A stretch of DNA of 64,000 bases, from the NCBI RefSeq assembly GCF_003259175.1, contig NZ_QGOK01000013.1, forward strand, positions 91,202 through 155,201, written 5' to 3'. The notes under the pieces are model-generated. The model saw only the letters and a program-made list of their open reading frames with translations, did no database searches and was not told the DNA's origin. Below, in pieces: positions 44,017 through 52,621 of this stretch (position 1 is the first letter of the stretch; the number at the start of each line of letters is the position of its first letter). The stretch comes from Marinomonas shanghaiensis. Its GTDB lineage: Bacteria > Pseudomonadota > Gammaproteobacteria > Pseudomonadales > Marinomonadaceae. The position numbers and the translations under genes are program-made.

Positions 44017-44755
44017 TAGGACCGATAAGAGCATCATTCAAGCTCGTAATATTGAAAAAATCTATCCCAATGGCTGTCATGCTCTAAAAAAGGTTTCTCT
44101 CGACATCAATCGAGGTGAAGTGGTAGTGATTATTGGACCAAGTGGCTCGGGTAAGTCGACATTCTTGCGCACCTTGAATCAGTTGGAAACCATTTCGGAT
44201 GGCACGATTCATATTGACGAAGTGAGCCTGACAGACAGAAAAACCAACATTAATAAAGTGCGTGAAGAAGTGGGTATGGTTTTCCAGTCCTTTAATCTTT
44301 TTCCACATAAAACAGCGTTGGGTAACGTGGCATTGTCGCCCATCAAGGTGAAGAAAAAGCCCCGTGCTGTAGCGGAGCAGGAAGGACGTGAGCTACTCAA
44401 AAAAGTAGGTTTAGCGGAACGCATGAATAATTACCCGTCGCATTTGTCTGGTGGCCAGCAGCAACGTGTGGCTATAGCGAGAGCCTTGGCTATGCATCCG
44501 AAGATTATGTTGTTTGATGAACCGACCAGTGCCCTTGATCCTGAAATGGTTGGGGAAGTGCTGGACGTGATGAAAAGCCTTGCTCGTGACGGAATGACCA
44601 TGGTAGTGGTGACCCATGAGATGGGCTTTGCTCGTGAAGTGGCTGATCGTGTGGTGTTCATGGAGGATGGTGAGCTAGTGTTTGAAGAAAGTCCTGAGCG
44701 TTTTTTTAGTTCTGACAATCCGCGTTTACAGCGTTTCCTTGGTCAAGTCCTCTAG
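44009..44755 (+). CDS. Amino-acid ABC transporter ATPase
   Basis: 248 aa from GTG 44009, overlapping the permease end by eight bases and preceded by AGAGG. Walker A is [18 protein letters not shown], with Q-loop [14 protein letters not shown], signature [16 protein letters not shown], Walker [15 protein letters not shown] and [11 protein letters not shown]. It is the GlnQ/HisP type and powers the preceding permease. An upstream in-frame TTG at 43988 would have no ribosome site. Confidence 0.92.
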   Translation: MTNRTDKSIIQARNIEKIYPNGCHALKKVSLDINRGEVVVIIGPSGSGKSTFLRTLNQLETISDGTIHIDEVSLTDRKTNINKVREEVGMVFQSFNLFPHKTALGNVALSPIKVKKKPRAVAEQEGRELLKKVGLAERMNNYPSHLSGGQQQRVAIARALAMHPKIMLFDEPTSALDPEMVGEVLDVMKSLARDGMTMVVVTHEMGFAREVADRVVFMEDGELVFEESPERFFSSDNPRLQRFLGQVL

Positions 44756-44818
44756 TATTGATGACAAATCTTGGCCACAATTGTTGGTCAAGATTTTCTC
44801 CTCTTTTGGATATTCATC

Positions 44819-45706
44819 ATGAATAAGAAACCCCTTCCGCCATTAAATTGGCTGCATACGTTTGAAGTATCAGCGCGATGTCTTAATTTCACTCATGCAG
44901 CGGAAGAATTGTGCTTAACCCAAGGGGCGGTGAGTCAGCAGATTCGATTGCTCGAAAGTCATTTGGGCGTATCGTTATTTAAACGATTACCGCGCGGTTT
45001 GAGTTTAACAGAAGAGGGACGATCTTACTTTCCCGTAGTAAAAGACGCGATATCTCGTTTGACGGTTGGTACGAACGAGATTTTTACCCAACAGGATAAG
45101 CAGCTCATCAAAGTTTGCGGCAGCTTATCGTTCTTCTCTCATTGGTTAGCGCCTAAACTTGCTGATTTCAGTATTGCTTATCCCCATTACGACATTCGTT
45201 ATGTGAGCAATATTTGGGTGCAAGCCTTAGACGATGAAGAGGACATGGAGATTCGCTGGGGGCATGGTGAATGGTCTGGGCTGATCTCACAACGGCTTAC
45301 TTGGGACACTCTTGTGCCTGTGTGTTCACCTGAACTCATGGCGCGATGGCCTTTGCGAGAACCTGCAGATTTGGTAAATCATTCACTCTTGCATGTGATC
45401 GGCTACGAAGAAGGTTGGGGTTACTGGCTGAATATCATGGGCGTGGAGAACGTTGACTCGTCTGTTGGAATGCAGTTCGATACGTTGGTGTCGACTTTGC
45501 GTATGGCTGAACTTGGTCAAGGTGTGGCTTTAGCGCGCTCCTCTATGGTGCAAGAGATGCTGAGCGAAGGCAAATTAGTTGCACCGTTTGGGCAAACAGT
45601 CGAGGCCAGCGAGTCGTTTTACTTAGTGCGGCGGTCTGGCGCGCCATTGCACTATGCTGCGAGTGTTTTTTTTGATTGGCTTGTGAAACAGGCGCATAAG
45701 TCTTAG
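44819..45706 (+). CDS. LysR-family regulator (GcvA-like)
   Basis: 295 aa from the ATG at 44819. It opens LPPLNWLHTFEVSARCLNFT and AAEELCLTQGAVSQQIRLLE, the GcvA/AmpR-type start, with an effector domain that includes GVALARSSMVQEMLSEGKLV. Same strand as the amino-acid ABC operon and 63 bases after it, so it may regulate that operon or the PLP enzyme, by inference. Confidence 0.87.
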   Translation: MNKKPLPPLNWLHTFEVSARCLNFTHAAEELCLTQGAVSQQIRLLESHLGVSLFKRLPRGLSLTEEGRSYFPVVKDAISRLTVGTNEIFTQQDKQLIKVCGSLSFFSHWLAPKLADFSIAYPHYDIRYVSNIWVQALDDEEDMEIRWGHGEWSGLISQRLTWDTLVPVCSPELMARWPLREPADLVNHSLLHVIGYEEGWGYWLNIMGVENVDSSVGMQFDTLVSTLRMAELGQGVALARSSMVQEMLSEGKLVAPFGQTVEASESFYLVRRSGAPLHYAASVFFDWLVKQAHKS

Positions 45707-45720
45707 CTAAGAAGCATTAA

Positions 45721-45741
45721 GATGCCGCACTATGCGGCATC
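45721..45741. terminator. Hairpin at the yebG stop, possible bidirectional terminator
   Basis: GATGCCGCA and TGCGGCATC form a perfect 9-bp stem around CTA. The yebG stop codon lies inside it. It sits between the convergent LysR and yebG genes; no long T-run follows. Confidence 0.5.
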
Positions 45742-46155
45742 ACTTTCTAAAAAATCGACAACGTCATCATGATCAAACACAACGTTACTGTCCTCTTCTT
45801 CATAGAGCGCGTCTTCGTCAGGTTCGATGACAAGGTCTTCCAATGGTTTCTTCGGGGAAGATTCTTTCAGGTCAAGTTGCGCGCTAGTTTCTTTACGGTT
45901 GGTTTTTTTGGGTTTCGCTGTGCTTTTCTTTTTGTTTCCTAAAATATCCAATAGCAGGTCTTTTTGCTCGGCCAAATACATGGATAAGGCTTCTTTCTTA
46001 TCATGATCTCCAGCTAGTTTGCTCTGATCTAAAACCTCGTACAGAGCTTCGGCGGTATCCAACAATTTATCATAGGCATCGGCTTCAGCTCTTGAAGTAA
46101 AAGTCATTTTTTCTATTCCATCGCGTTCTACAACATATTTGATAATGACAGGCAT
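45730..46155 (-). CDS. yebG: YebG-family SOS-induced protein with long acidic tail
   Basis: 141 aa. The first 75 residues match E. coli YebG closely in pattern (IKYVVERDGIEKMTFTSRAE, ADAYDKLLDTAEALYEVLDQ, EALSMYLAEQKDLLLDIL). The rest is a Lys-rich linker and a very acidic tail (PDEDALYEEEDSNVVFDHDD), longer than in E. coli (96 aa). A consensus LexA box lies 24 bases upstream. Function is DNA-damage linked but biochemically undefined. Confidence 0.88.
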   Translation of the reverse strand: MPVIIKYVVERDGIEKMTFTSRAEADAYDKLLDTAEALYEVLDQSKLAGDHDKKEALSMYLAEQKDLLLDILGNKKKSTAKPKKTNRKETSAQLDLKESSPKKPLEDLVIEPDEDALYEEEDSNVVFDHDDVVDFLESDAA

Positions 46156-46178
46156 GATCCACCTCGTGAAAAATAATA

Positions 46179-46194
46179 CTGTATAAATGTACAG
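46179..46194. promoter_or_regulatory. LexA (SOS) box upstream of yebG
   Basis: CTGTATAAATGTACAG fits CTGT-N8-ACAG and lies in a wider palindrome that extends to AATAATA on each side. It is placed to repress leftward yebG; the divergent MscS gene starts 88 bases on the other side. Confidence 0.85.
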
Positions 46195-46281
46195 TATTAT
46201 TTGTTTCTTTGTCTAGTGCTTTTGTTTGTTGATTTAGGCAATGATTGATAAAGTTGCGTTCTTGCTAAAGGAAACACTTTT

Positions 46282-47157
46282 ATGGCCGTTGATTTTTCCC
46301 AGATAGACTTCTCCATTTTAATGGATCACGTTGAGTTTGTTTTGACGTTTGCTTGGATTTTATTGTCCTATATTGTTCGACGCTATACCAAACGTGCGAT
46401 TCGTCTCCATCAAAAGCTTGAACATGACAAAAAGCGTCAACGGATCAATACGGTCGATAACATATTCAACCTGCTGTTAGTGGTCGGTTTAATACTGATT
46501 TGGTCGTCTGAGTTGCAAAATATTGCGATTTCCATCGCGGCTTTTATGGTGGCGTTGGTGATAGCAACAAAAGAGTTTATTGCTTGTATTGTGGGTGCGT
46601 TTTATCGAGCCAGTACTCGGCCATATCAGGTGGGGGATTGGATACGTATCGCAAACTATGAGGGAGAAGTGACAGACAGTGACTGGTTATCAACCACCTT
46701 GTTTGAGGTCGATTTAAAAGGTGGCAGTTACACTTATACTGGGCGTACCACTGTGGTTCCGAACAGTGTTTTATTATTGAATACGGTTCAAAATTTGAAC
46801 TATATGCGACGTTATGTAACCCATACATTTTCGATTTCTAGACACTCAGATGAGGTCAATCTGTTTACTATTAAAGAGCAAATTTTGGATAAAATTCGCC
46901 AGTATAGTGAGCATTTCCATGAGGTTGCGATTCGTTATAACAGTCTTATTGAAAAGCGTTTGGATATTAAGATATCTGGCCCTGAGCCAAGAGTACGCAT
47001 CACCACAACCACAGAAGGTTACAACGTGTTCAGTATTTCATTATTTTGTCCGACCGATGAGGCGGTTGAGATTGAGCAAAAAGTAACAGAGGATTTTATG
47101 CGATTTTGGTATGAAAAGCGTCACGCCAATACAGTGACCATGGAGAACATTGAATGA
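46282..47157 (+). CDS. MscS-like mechanosensitive channel, divergent
   Basis: 291 aa. Two to three membrane helices (FVLTFAWILLSYIVRRYTKR, NIFNLLLVVGLILIWSSEL) and a pore-like helix (NIAISIAAFMVALVIATKEF) are followed by the MscS beta domain (PYQVGDWIRIANYEGEVTDS, TTVVPNSVLLLNTVQNL). The pore helix lacks the Gly/Ala regularity of true MscS, so conductance may differ. AAAGGAA precedes the ATG. Its end overlaps the DUF1439 gene by ATGA, so the two are made together. Confidence 0.82.
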   Translation: MAVDFSQIDFSILMDHVEFVLTFAWILLSYIVRRYTKRAIRLHQKLEHDKKRQRINTVDNIFNLLLVVGLILIWSSELQNIAISIAAFMVALVIATKEFIACIVGAFYRASTRPYQVGDWIRIANYEGEVTDSDWLSTTLFEVDLKGGSYTYTGRTTVVPNSVLLLNTVQNLNYMRRYVTHTFSISRHSDEVNLFTIKEQILDKIRQYSEHFHEVAIRYNSLIEKRLDIKISGPEPRVRITTTTEGYNVFSISLFCPTDEAVEIEQKVTEDFMRFWYEKRHANTVTMENIE

Positions 47158-47741
47158 AAGTAATTCGTACATTTGCGATTGTCACTCTGTCTATAGCCTC
47201 TTTGTTTTTGTCCGGCTGCAATAGTTTGACCATAAGTGAAGTGGATGTGAATAAAGAAGTTGCAAAACAGTTAGCGGAACAGCAAGAAAATCATATTACG
47301 CTACTTTTGAATGGTAATGCATTGAACTTAGATTTGTTGGTGACGGATGCGAATATTGATTTTACTGAACGCAATGGTGGTTTGGTTATGGTCGATTTAA
47401 GCAGTAATATGACAGGAACGTTAAAAGCATTTGGCCAGACATTCTCTGTCACCACGAAAGTGAATCCGTCTTTTGAATCTGGGGTACGTATCGAGGAAGA
47501 TCGTTTGTACTTGGTGGCTCCTAAAATCACCCAAATCGACGTTGAGGGATCCAGCTTTAATGAAAAAATGTTGCGTTCTACTTTGGGATCTTTGCATGGC
47601 GATTTTGAGAAAGCGCTGGTTGACTATTTCGACCAACACCCAGTGTATGTACTAAATCATTCTTCGTCTGAAAAAACCGCAGCGGCCTTGGTTAAAAATA
47701 TTATTATCAAGGAAGACTCACTTGAGCTTTCTATTTTTTAG
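47154..47741 (+). CDS. DUF1439 lipoprotein (YceB-like)
   Basis: 195 aa. Lipoprotein leader MKVIRTFAIVTLSIASLFLS with lipobox LSGC, Cys22. The rest resembles E. coli YceB, a lipid-binding-type fold (TUL-like) of unknown role. Overlaps the MscS-like gene by four bases. Confidence 0.82.
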   Translation: MKVIRTFAIVTLSIASLFLSGCNSLTISEVDVNKEVAKQLAEQQENHITLLLNGNALNLDLLVTDANIDFTERNGGLVMVDLSSNMTGTLKAFGQTFSVTTKVNPSFESGVRIEEDRLYLVAPKITQIDVEGSSFNEKMLRSTLGSLHGDFEKALVDYFDQHPVYVLNHSSSEKTAAALVKNIIIKEDSLELSIF

Positions 47742-47837
47742 TCAATAACAGTGTGGTGAAGGGTCTAGGTAAGTTGCCTTGTTGGCCTTATAATGCCGCG
47801 ATAATTAACGCTCGAATTTTTAGAATGAGGAAACAGC

Positions 47838-48317
47838 ATGTCAATTACAGACAATCAAGTCGTTCAATTTCACTATACTTTGCGTCATGGCGAAGAGTTG
47901 ATCGAAACCTCTGCGGGTAAAGAGCCAGCGGCGTATTTGCATGGTCATGGTAACGTTATTCCTGGACTTGAAAAAGCGATGGAAGGCAAAGCAGTCGGCG
48001 ATGAATTTGAAGTAACGGTTGCTTGTGTTGACGCCTATGGTGAGCGCCACGAAGATCGTCAGCAACAGGTTCCAGTGAAGCATCTGCAAGGTGCGAAGCG
48101 CTGGAAAGCGGGAATGGTTGCCATGGTGCAAACGGATAAGGGTATGCGTCAGGTGACGGTTGTTAAAGTTGGTTTGAAGCATGCTACGGTGGATTTGAAT
48201 CATCCATTGTCTGGCAAAGATCTGACTTTTAATATCCAAATCGTGGATGCTCGTGAAGCGACCAACGATGAAATTGCGCATGGTCATGCGCATGGCGTAG
48301 GTGGTCATCACCATTAA
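47838..48317 (+). CDS. slyD: SlyD-type FKBP peptidyl-prolyl isomerase and metallochaperone
   Basis: 159 aa. FKBP domain interrupted by the SlyD chaperone insert (YTLRHGEELIETSAGKEPAA, YLHGHGNVIPGLEKAMEGK, then KHLQGAKRWKAGMVAMVQT). The tail is His-rich (HGHAHGVGGHHH), suggesting nickel or other metal binding. It is shorter than E. coli SlyD and without its Cys-rich end. ATG at 47838 follows GAGGAA. A terminator follows. Confidence 0.9.
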   Translation: MSITDNQVVQFHYTLRHGEELIETSAGKEPAAYLHGHGNVIPGLEKAMEGKAVGDEFEVTVACVDAYGERHEDRQQQVPVKHLQGAKRWKAGMVAMVQTDKGMRQVTVVKVGLKHATVDLNHPLSGKDLTFNIQIVDAREATNDEIAHGHAHGVGGHHH

Positions 48318-48358
48318 GAGACAAGTTCTCTGAGTGTCCAATGGCGTAATCTTTAAAA

Positions 48359-48398
48359 GCCCCTGTTACTGATGAAGTAGCAGGGGTTTTTGTTTTTT
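48359..48398 (+). terminator. Rho-independent terminator after slyD
   Basis: CCCCTGTTACT (48360-48370) pairs with AGTAGCAGGGG (48376-48386) with one G-U pair, followed by a T-run to 48398. Confidence 0.85.
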
Positions 48399-48522
48399 TA
48401 TCTTTTTGCTTTTTGAATGGCTTATAGAACGATTGATTTTGATCAAGTAATGGCAACAAATAGTAAAATTTAATAAGAATCGTTATCACCAGCTTGACAG
48501 ATCCCGTCTTCATGCACATTAT

Positions 48523-48537
48523 TGATAATAGTTATCA
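48523..48537. promoter_or_regulatory. Fur box upstream of fagA-fumC
   Basis: TGATAATAGTTATCA has perfect TGATAA/TTATCA arms as in the Fur consensus. It lies 40 bases upstream of the fagA start. A second, weaker match (AATCGTTATC) lies near 48478. Confidence 0.75.
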
Positions 48538-48576
48538 TTTATATCGTGTGTCGTACCATTTTTAGAGGGCGAAGTG

Positions 48577-48945
48577 ATGAGTCATTATTTAGTGCCATTT
48601 TCAGTACTTGAGCAGACCATTCAGGGAGGGCAATGTGCGGATTCCCCAGAAGTGCTCTATCATTATTTAAACCTAACAGAAGAATATGCGGAACGGTTAA
48701 ACATCACTGATGCCACCTTGTTATATCAGAGAGTGTTCAATGTGTTGCTCGATACCGTTTGCAATACCAGTGTAGCGCCGCATTGGCGTCAAACTTGTCT
48801 AGATAAGGTGTATTTGCCCTTGTCACATCTTAAGCATTTAATTGTCACTTATCAGGATGCCAAGAACTACTTCAAAATGGAGCACAATTTACGAATTTTG
48901 AGCCATTACTTTCTTTCTTCTTTTGAACCACAAGGACAGCATTAA
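48577..48945 (+). CDS. fagA: FagA-like protein upstream of fumC
   Basis: 122 aa, soluble, helical. In Pseudomonas aeruginosa a small gene named fagA (Fur-associated gene) precedes fumC and sodA under Fur control. The size, position (three bases before fumC) and Fur box here match that arrangement. The sequence is rich in conserved-looking aromatic and Leu residues (SPEVLYHYLNLTEEYAERLN). Molecular function unknown. Start at ATG 48577 with AGAGGG upstream. Confidence 0.7.
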   Translation: MSHYLVPFSVLEQTIQGGQCADSPEVLYHYLNLTEEYAERLNITDATLLYQRVFNVLLDTVCNTSVAPHWRQTCLDKVYLPLSHLKHLIVTYQDAKNYFKMEHNLRILSHYFLSSFEPQGQH

Positions 48946-48948
48946 AGA

Positions 48949-50325
48949 ATGAGTATGCGTATTGAAAAAGACAGCATGGGTGAATTAGAGGTTCCAGAAA
49001 AAGCACTCTATGGCGCCCAAACACAACGAGCGATTAATAACTTCCCGATCAGTGATGAACCTCTACCAGAAGCTTTTATCCGCTCACTTATCTTAATCAA
49101 AGCCGCGGCTGCCCGAGCCAATGAAGCTCTTGAATGTATCACGCCGAAGATGTCTAAAGCGATTCAACAGGCTTGTGATGAGTTGTTAAGTGCTGATGAT
49201 TTGATGCAACATTTTCCGGTGGATGTTTTTCAGACGGGATCTGGTACCAGTTCGAACATGAATGCGAACGAAGTGATTGCAACACTAGCGAGTGCGTACC
49301 ATGGTTCGGCTGTTAATCCCAATGATCACGTGAATTATGGACAGAGTAGTAACGACGTTATTCCCAGCGCTATTCATGTTAGCGCTACGTTGGAATTAAC
49401 TGGTCATTTGCTGCCTGCGTTAGAACATTTGAAAGACGCCATTCTTGAAAAAGGTACAGCGCTTGCTGGGTACACAAAAACAGGCAGAACCCATTTAATG
49501 GATGCTATGCCAGTTCGATTGGATCAAACCTTCCATGCTTGGGCGGCACAACTGCAAGACAATATTGATAATTTAACGTATTTGGAAAATAAAACTACGC
49601 AGCTTGCACAGGGGGGAACCGCTGTTGGTACTGGCATTAATGCTCATCCTGATTTTGCCATTAAATTTGCGAAAGAGTTGTCGGATTTAACCAAGGTTAC
49701 TTTTGTTCCCGGGAAAAACTTTTTTGCCCTGATAGGCTCTCAGGATACAGCTGTGGCTTTGTCTGGTCAGTTAAAGGCGGTGGCAGTGACTTATATGAAA
49801 ATTGCCAATGACTTGCGCTGGATGAATTCTGGACCATTGGCTGGGTTAGGTGAAATTACGTTACAAGCTTTACAGCCAGGTTCGTCTATTATGCCTGGGA
49901 AAGTCAATCCAGTGATCCCAGAAGCGACGGCGATGGTCGCAGCACAAGTGATTGGTAACGATGCGGCGATTACTATTGGTGGGCAATCGGGCAACTTTGA
50001 ATTGAATGTTATGTTGCCTATGATGGCTAAAAACCTATTAAACAGTATCAAGTTGTTAGCAAACAGTGGTCATCTTTTGGCTGATAATGCCATTGCGACG
50101 CTGACTGTGAATGAAGATAAATTGAATCAAGCATTACATCGCAACCCCATTTTGGTCACTGCACTGAATCCGATCATCGGTTATGGTAAAGCCGCCGAGA
50201 TCGCAAAAAAAGCGTACAAAGAAGGTCGCCCAGTGGTGGATGTCGCCGAAGAAGAAACCAATCTAAGTCGAGATGAATTGTTGGCTTTGCTTGATCCGGC
50301 TAAGTTAACTCATGGTGGCGTCTAG
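48949..50325 (+). CDS. fumC: Class II fumarate hydratase, iron-independent
   Basis: 458 aa, standard length. Signature PGSSIMPGKVNPVIPEA, with TGRTHLMDAMPVRLDQTF and GQSSNDVIPSAIHV. Catalyses fumarate to L-malate without an iron-sulfur cluster, so it can replace FumA/B under iron limitation. That fits the Fur box and fagA in front. Operon partner of fagA. A terminator follows. Confidence 0.93.
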   Translation: MSMRIEKDSMGELEVPEKALYGAQTQRAINNFPISDEPLPEAFIRSLILIKAAAARANEALECITPKMSKAIQQACDELLSADDLMQHFPVDVFQTGSGTSSNMNANEVIATLASAYHGSAVNPNDHVNYGQSSNDVIPSAIHVSATLELTGHLLPALEHLKDAILEKGTALAGYTKTGRTHLMDAMPVRLDQTFHAWAAQLQDNIDNLTYLENKTTQLAQGGTAVGTGINAHPDFAIKFAKELSDLTKVTFVPGKNFFALIGSQDTAVALSGQLKAVAVTYMKIANDLRWMNSGPLAGLGEITLQALQPGSSIMPGKVNPVIPEATAMVAAQVIGNDAAITIGGQSGNFELNVMLPMMAKNLLNSIKLLANSGHLLADNAIATLTVNEDKLNQALHRNPILVTALNPIIGYGKAAEIAKKAYKEGRPVVDVAEEETNLSRDELLALLDPAKLTHGGV

Positions 50326-50382
50326 GTCAGAATAAAAAGGTTTCCTTATTTGGTTGTTTCCCTTTCCAAATAATGAAAAACG

Positions 50383-50408
50383 GCCAGCGTCCGCGCTGGC
50401 TTTTTTTG
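50383..50408 (+). terminator. Terminator after fumC
   Basis: GCCAGCG and CGCTGGC form a GC-rich stem around a 4-base loop (50383-50400), followed by eight Ts. Convergent with the racemase gene, which ends at 50410. Confidence 0.85.
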
Positions 50409-50409
50409 T

Positions 50410-51108
50410 TTATATGCTGGAAAGTGCTTCATCCACTGCCGCTTTCGTATGAATAAGCGTGGTATCAAACAAAGGCACGGTAACATGCTCTTGCTTGAGC
50501 AGTAGGGTGATTTCTGTGCAGCCTTCGATGACGGCTTCTGCTCCGGCTGCTTGGAGTCGATTAACGATGTCGATATAGGTTTTTCTTGATTCAGGGCGGA
50601 TTTCACCAAGACATAATTCTTCGTAAATAATTCTATGTATTTCATCTCTGTCTTGCTTTGCCGGCGTGATGACTTCTAAGCCATACAGTCCTTCTAAGCG
50701 TTTAATATAAAAGTCTTCTTCCATTGAATAACGCGTGCCGATAAAACCAATTTTTTGATAATTTTGTCTTACGAGCTCTTTCGCGGTCGCATCGGCAATG
50801 TGCAGTAAAGGAATGTTTACGGCATTTTGGACAATATCGGCTACTTTGTGCATGGTGTTGGTGGCGATTAGAATAAAATCAGCCTGAGCTTGTTCTAAAC
50901 GTTTGGCTTCTATGGCGAGTATTTCTCCTAACTTATGCCAATCGCCTTGATGTTGTAACCGCTCAATCTCGGCAAAATTGACACTGGATAAAAGCATTTT
51001 AGCGGAATGCAAGCCGCCAAGTTTCCGTCTGGTGAGCTCGTTGATGTTTTTGTAATACAGGGCCGACGATTCCCAACTCATGCCACCAATAATGCCGATC
51101 GTTTTCAT
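50410..51108 (-). CDS. ygeA: YgeA-type aspartate/glutamate racemase
   Basis: 232 aa. It closely resembles E. coli YgeA (MKTIGIIGGMSWESSALYYK, GLHSAKMLLSSVNF, HIADATAKELV). The two catalytic positions fit that enzyme's asymmetric pair: Thr83 in ATNTMHK and Cys197 in EGCTEI, where most racemases have two cysteines. It would convert L- to D-Asp or D-Glu. Single gene, with no regulation visible. Confidence 0.88.
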   Translation of the reverse strand: MKTIGIIGGMSWESSALYYKNINELTRRKLGGLHSAKMLLSSVNFAEIERLQHQGDWHKLGEILAIEAKRLEQAQADFILIATNTMHKVADIVQNAVNIPLLHIADATAKELVRQNYQKIGFIGTRYSMEEDFYIKRLEGLYGLEVITPAKQDRDEIHRIIYEELCLGEIRPESRKTYIDIVNRLQAAGAEAVIEGCTEITLLLKQEHVTVPLFDTTLIHTKAAVDEALSSI

Positions 51109-51217
51109 GCTTGTGTCCTTTGGGGGTTATGACAAGTTCATGAAGTCTAACGTGCTAATAGGGAGGTCGTAATGCACAGTTGGGCAAAATAAACGTTGAA
51201 ACTGTAAGGGCCTATTG

Positions 51218-51673
51218 TCAAAGTCCTCTGCCCATAAAGACACTGTGAGGATCAAGTTTGTAGTCGGAAAAGGGGCCACATTCCGTAAAACCATGTTTCG
51301 CGTAGAGTTTTCTAGCGGGCTCGAAAAAATCTTGCGAGCCGGTTTCTAGGTTGATTTTATTGAGGCCTTTTTGTTTGGCAACATCAAGAATATGGCGGAG
51401 CAGCGTCGAAGCAACACCTTTGTTGCGGGCTGCGCTGGTGGTGCGCATGGACTTAATTTCACCCTGTGTCTTGTCTAGTATTTTTAATGCGCCGCAGCCG
51501 AGTAATTGACCGTTTTCCCAAACTGTCCAAAAGGTAATGTTTGGCTTTTTTAATCCATCTAGGTCCAATGCAAAAACGCATTCAGGTGGGGAGGCTGCAA
51601 ACATATCTGCAAGATGTTCTGTGAGTATTTGTTTGACTTCTGGGCCAGATAAATCATCGATTCTGATATCCAT
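51218..51673 (-). CDS. GNAT-family acetyltransferase
   Basis: 151 aa. Acetyl-CoA loop RTTSAARNKGVASTLLRHIL, followed by KQKGLNKINLETGSQDFFEP and LYAKHGFTECGPFSDY. It resembles the PhnO/YafP type; substrate unknown. The ATG at 51673 is the first in frame, with AGGAAAA upstream. Confidence 0.82.
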   Translation of the reverse strand: MDIRIDDLSGPEVKQILTEHLADMFAASPPECVFALDLDGLKKPNITFWTVWENGQLLGCGALKILDKTQGEIKSMRTTSAARNKGVASTLLRHILDVAKQKGLNKINLETGSQDFFEPARKLYAKHGFTECGPFSDYKLDPHSVFMGRGL

Positions 51674-51806
51674 TGAGTGTATTTTCCTGTTTTTTTTAGG
51701 TGCGAAGATGAAGCAATTTTTATACCGAAATCAAGAGTATTTGGGTTGTTAAACAAGAGTGTATACTGTTTGTTAAAGTAGGCTCTAGACTCGCAAAAGG
51801 TTTTAT

Positions 51807-52268
51807 ATGACAGCCCCATTAAATTTACGATCCGCTGAGATGGCCGATGCCAATCTTTTATTGCTATGGCGTAATGATCTCGAGACGCGCAAGGCCTCTC
51901 ATAATATGGAGGAAGTGTTGATCGAATCGCATTTCGCTTGGCTTGATGCTTCTTTAAAGAGTCCTCAAAAAAGGTGTTTATGGATAGCTGAAATAGATGG
52001 CAAAGCAGTGGGTACGTGTCGTGCGGATAAGTTAGATAATGCGTGGGAATTATCTTGGACCGTCGCGCCAGATGCTCGGGGAAAAGGCGTAGCTCATCAA
52101 ATGCTGTCCAAATTGGTGCATTACTTCAATGAACCCTTGATGGCTCAGATCAAAGTCGACAACATAGCCTCAATAAAAGTTGCGGAACGCGCCGGTTTCG
52201 TTTTAGACACACAAGAACATGGCGTGTTGTTCTATGTATATCCCAATGCTTCCTCTATGGCGCACTAA
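51807..52268 (+). CDS. GNAT-family acetyltransferase (RimJ/RimL-like)
   Basis: 153 aa. It starts TAPLNLRSAEMADANLLLLW and RNDLETRKASHNMEEV, with the acetyl-CoA loop VAPDARGKGVAHQMLSKLV. Similar enzymes modify protein N-termini or sugar nucleotides; the target is unknown. Its last four bases overlap the stop of the convergent DUF3820 gene. Confidence 0.8.
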   Translation: MTAPLNLRSAEMADANLLLLWRNDLETRKASHNMEEVLIESHFAWLDASLKSPQKRCLWIAEIDGKAVGTCRADKLDNAWELSWTVAPDARGKGVAHQMLSKLVHYFNEPLMAQIKVDNIASIKVAERAGFVLDTQEHGVLFYVYPNASSMAH

Positions 52269-52528
52269 TCATCAAAGCGAATACGCACTTTCGGTTCGTC
52301 TGGTTTTTTCTCAGCTGGTTTGCGCAGTGGATCGACCAGCTTTTCCAAGCCATTGATTTTGATTTCTAATGCCAACTGCAGCCATTGTCCCAGGTTGCCA
52401 CTTGGCCAACCTTCGTGAGCAAACCACAGTAGATAGGCTTCAGGTAGGTCGATTAACACACGACCTTGGTATTTACCAAATGGCATGGTTTGACGGGCAA
52501 CTTGGACGAGATCTTCTTGTGAAAACAT
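52265..52528 (-). CDS. DUF3820 family protein
   Basis: 87 aa. The motif MPFGKYQGRVLIDLPEAYLL, with WFAHEGWPSGNLG, is the DUF3820 core, found in small proteins described as quorum-sensing-regulated in Pseudomonas. Function unknown. The C-terminus is charged (Lys/Pro/Asp). Convergent, four-base overlap with the acetyltransferase gene. Confidence 0.78.
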   Translation of the reverse strand: MFSQEDLVQVARQTMPFGKYQGRVLIDLPEAYLLWFAHEGWPSGNLGQWLQLALEIKINGLEKLVDPLRKPAEKKPDEPKVRIRFDD

Positions 52529-52621
52529 GGGCTTCGCTTAATAGTGATGCTTAATGACATTGAATGCTGCGTTATCTTAGTATTTAAACACAGCAGGGAC
52601 GCACATTGAAACATCACTGAG

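Noticed and set aside
47841..48341. Leftward 166-codon frame opposite slyD
   Set aside because: Long but wholly antisense to a well-matched gene; its sequence (rich in His, Arg, Thr) looks non-coding.
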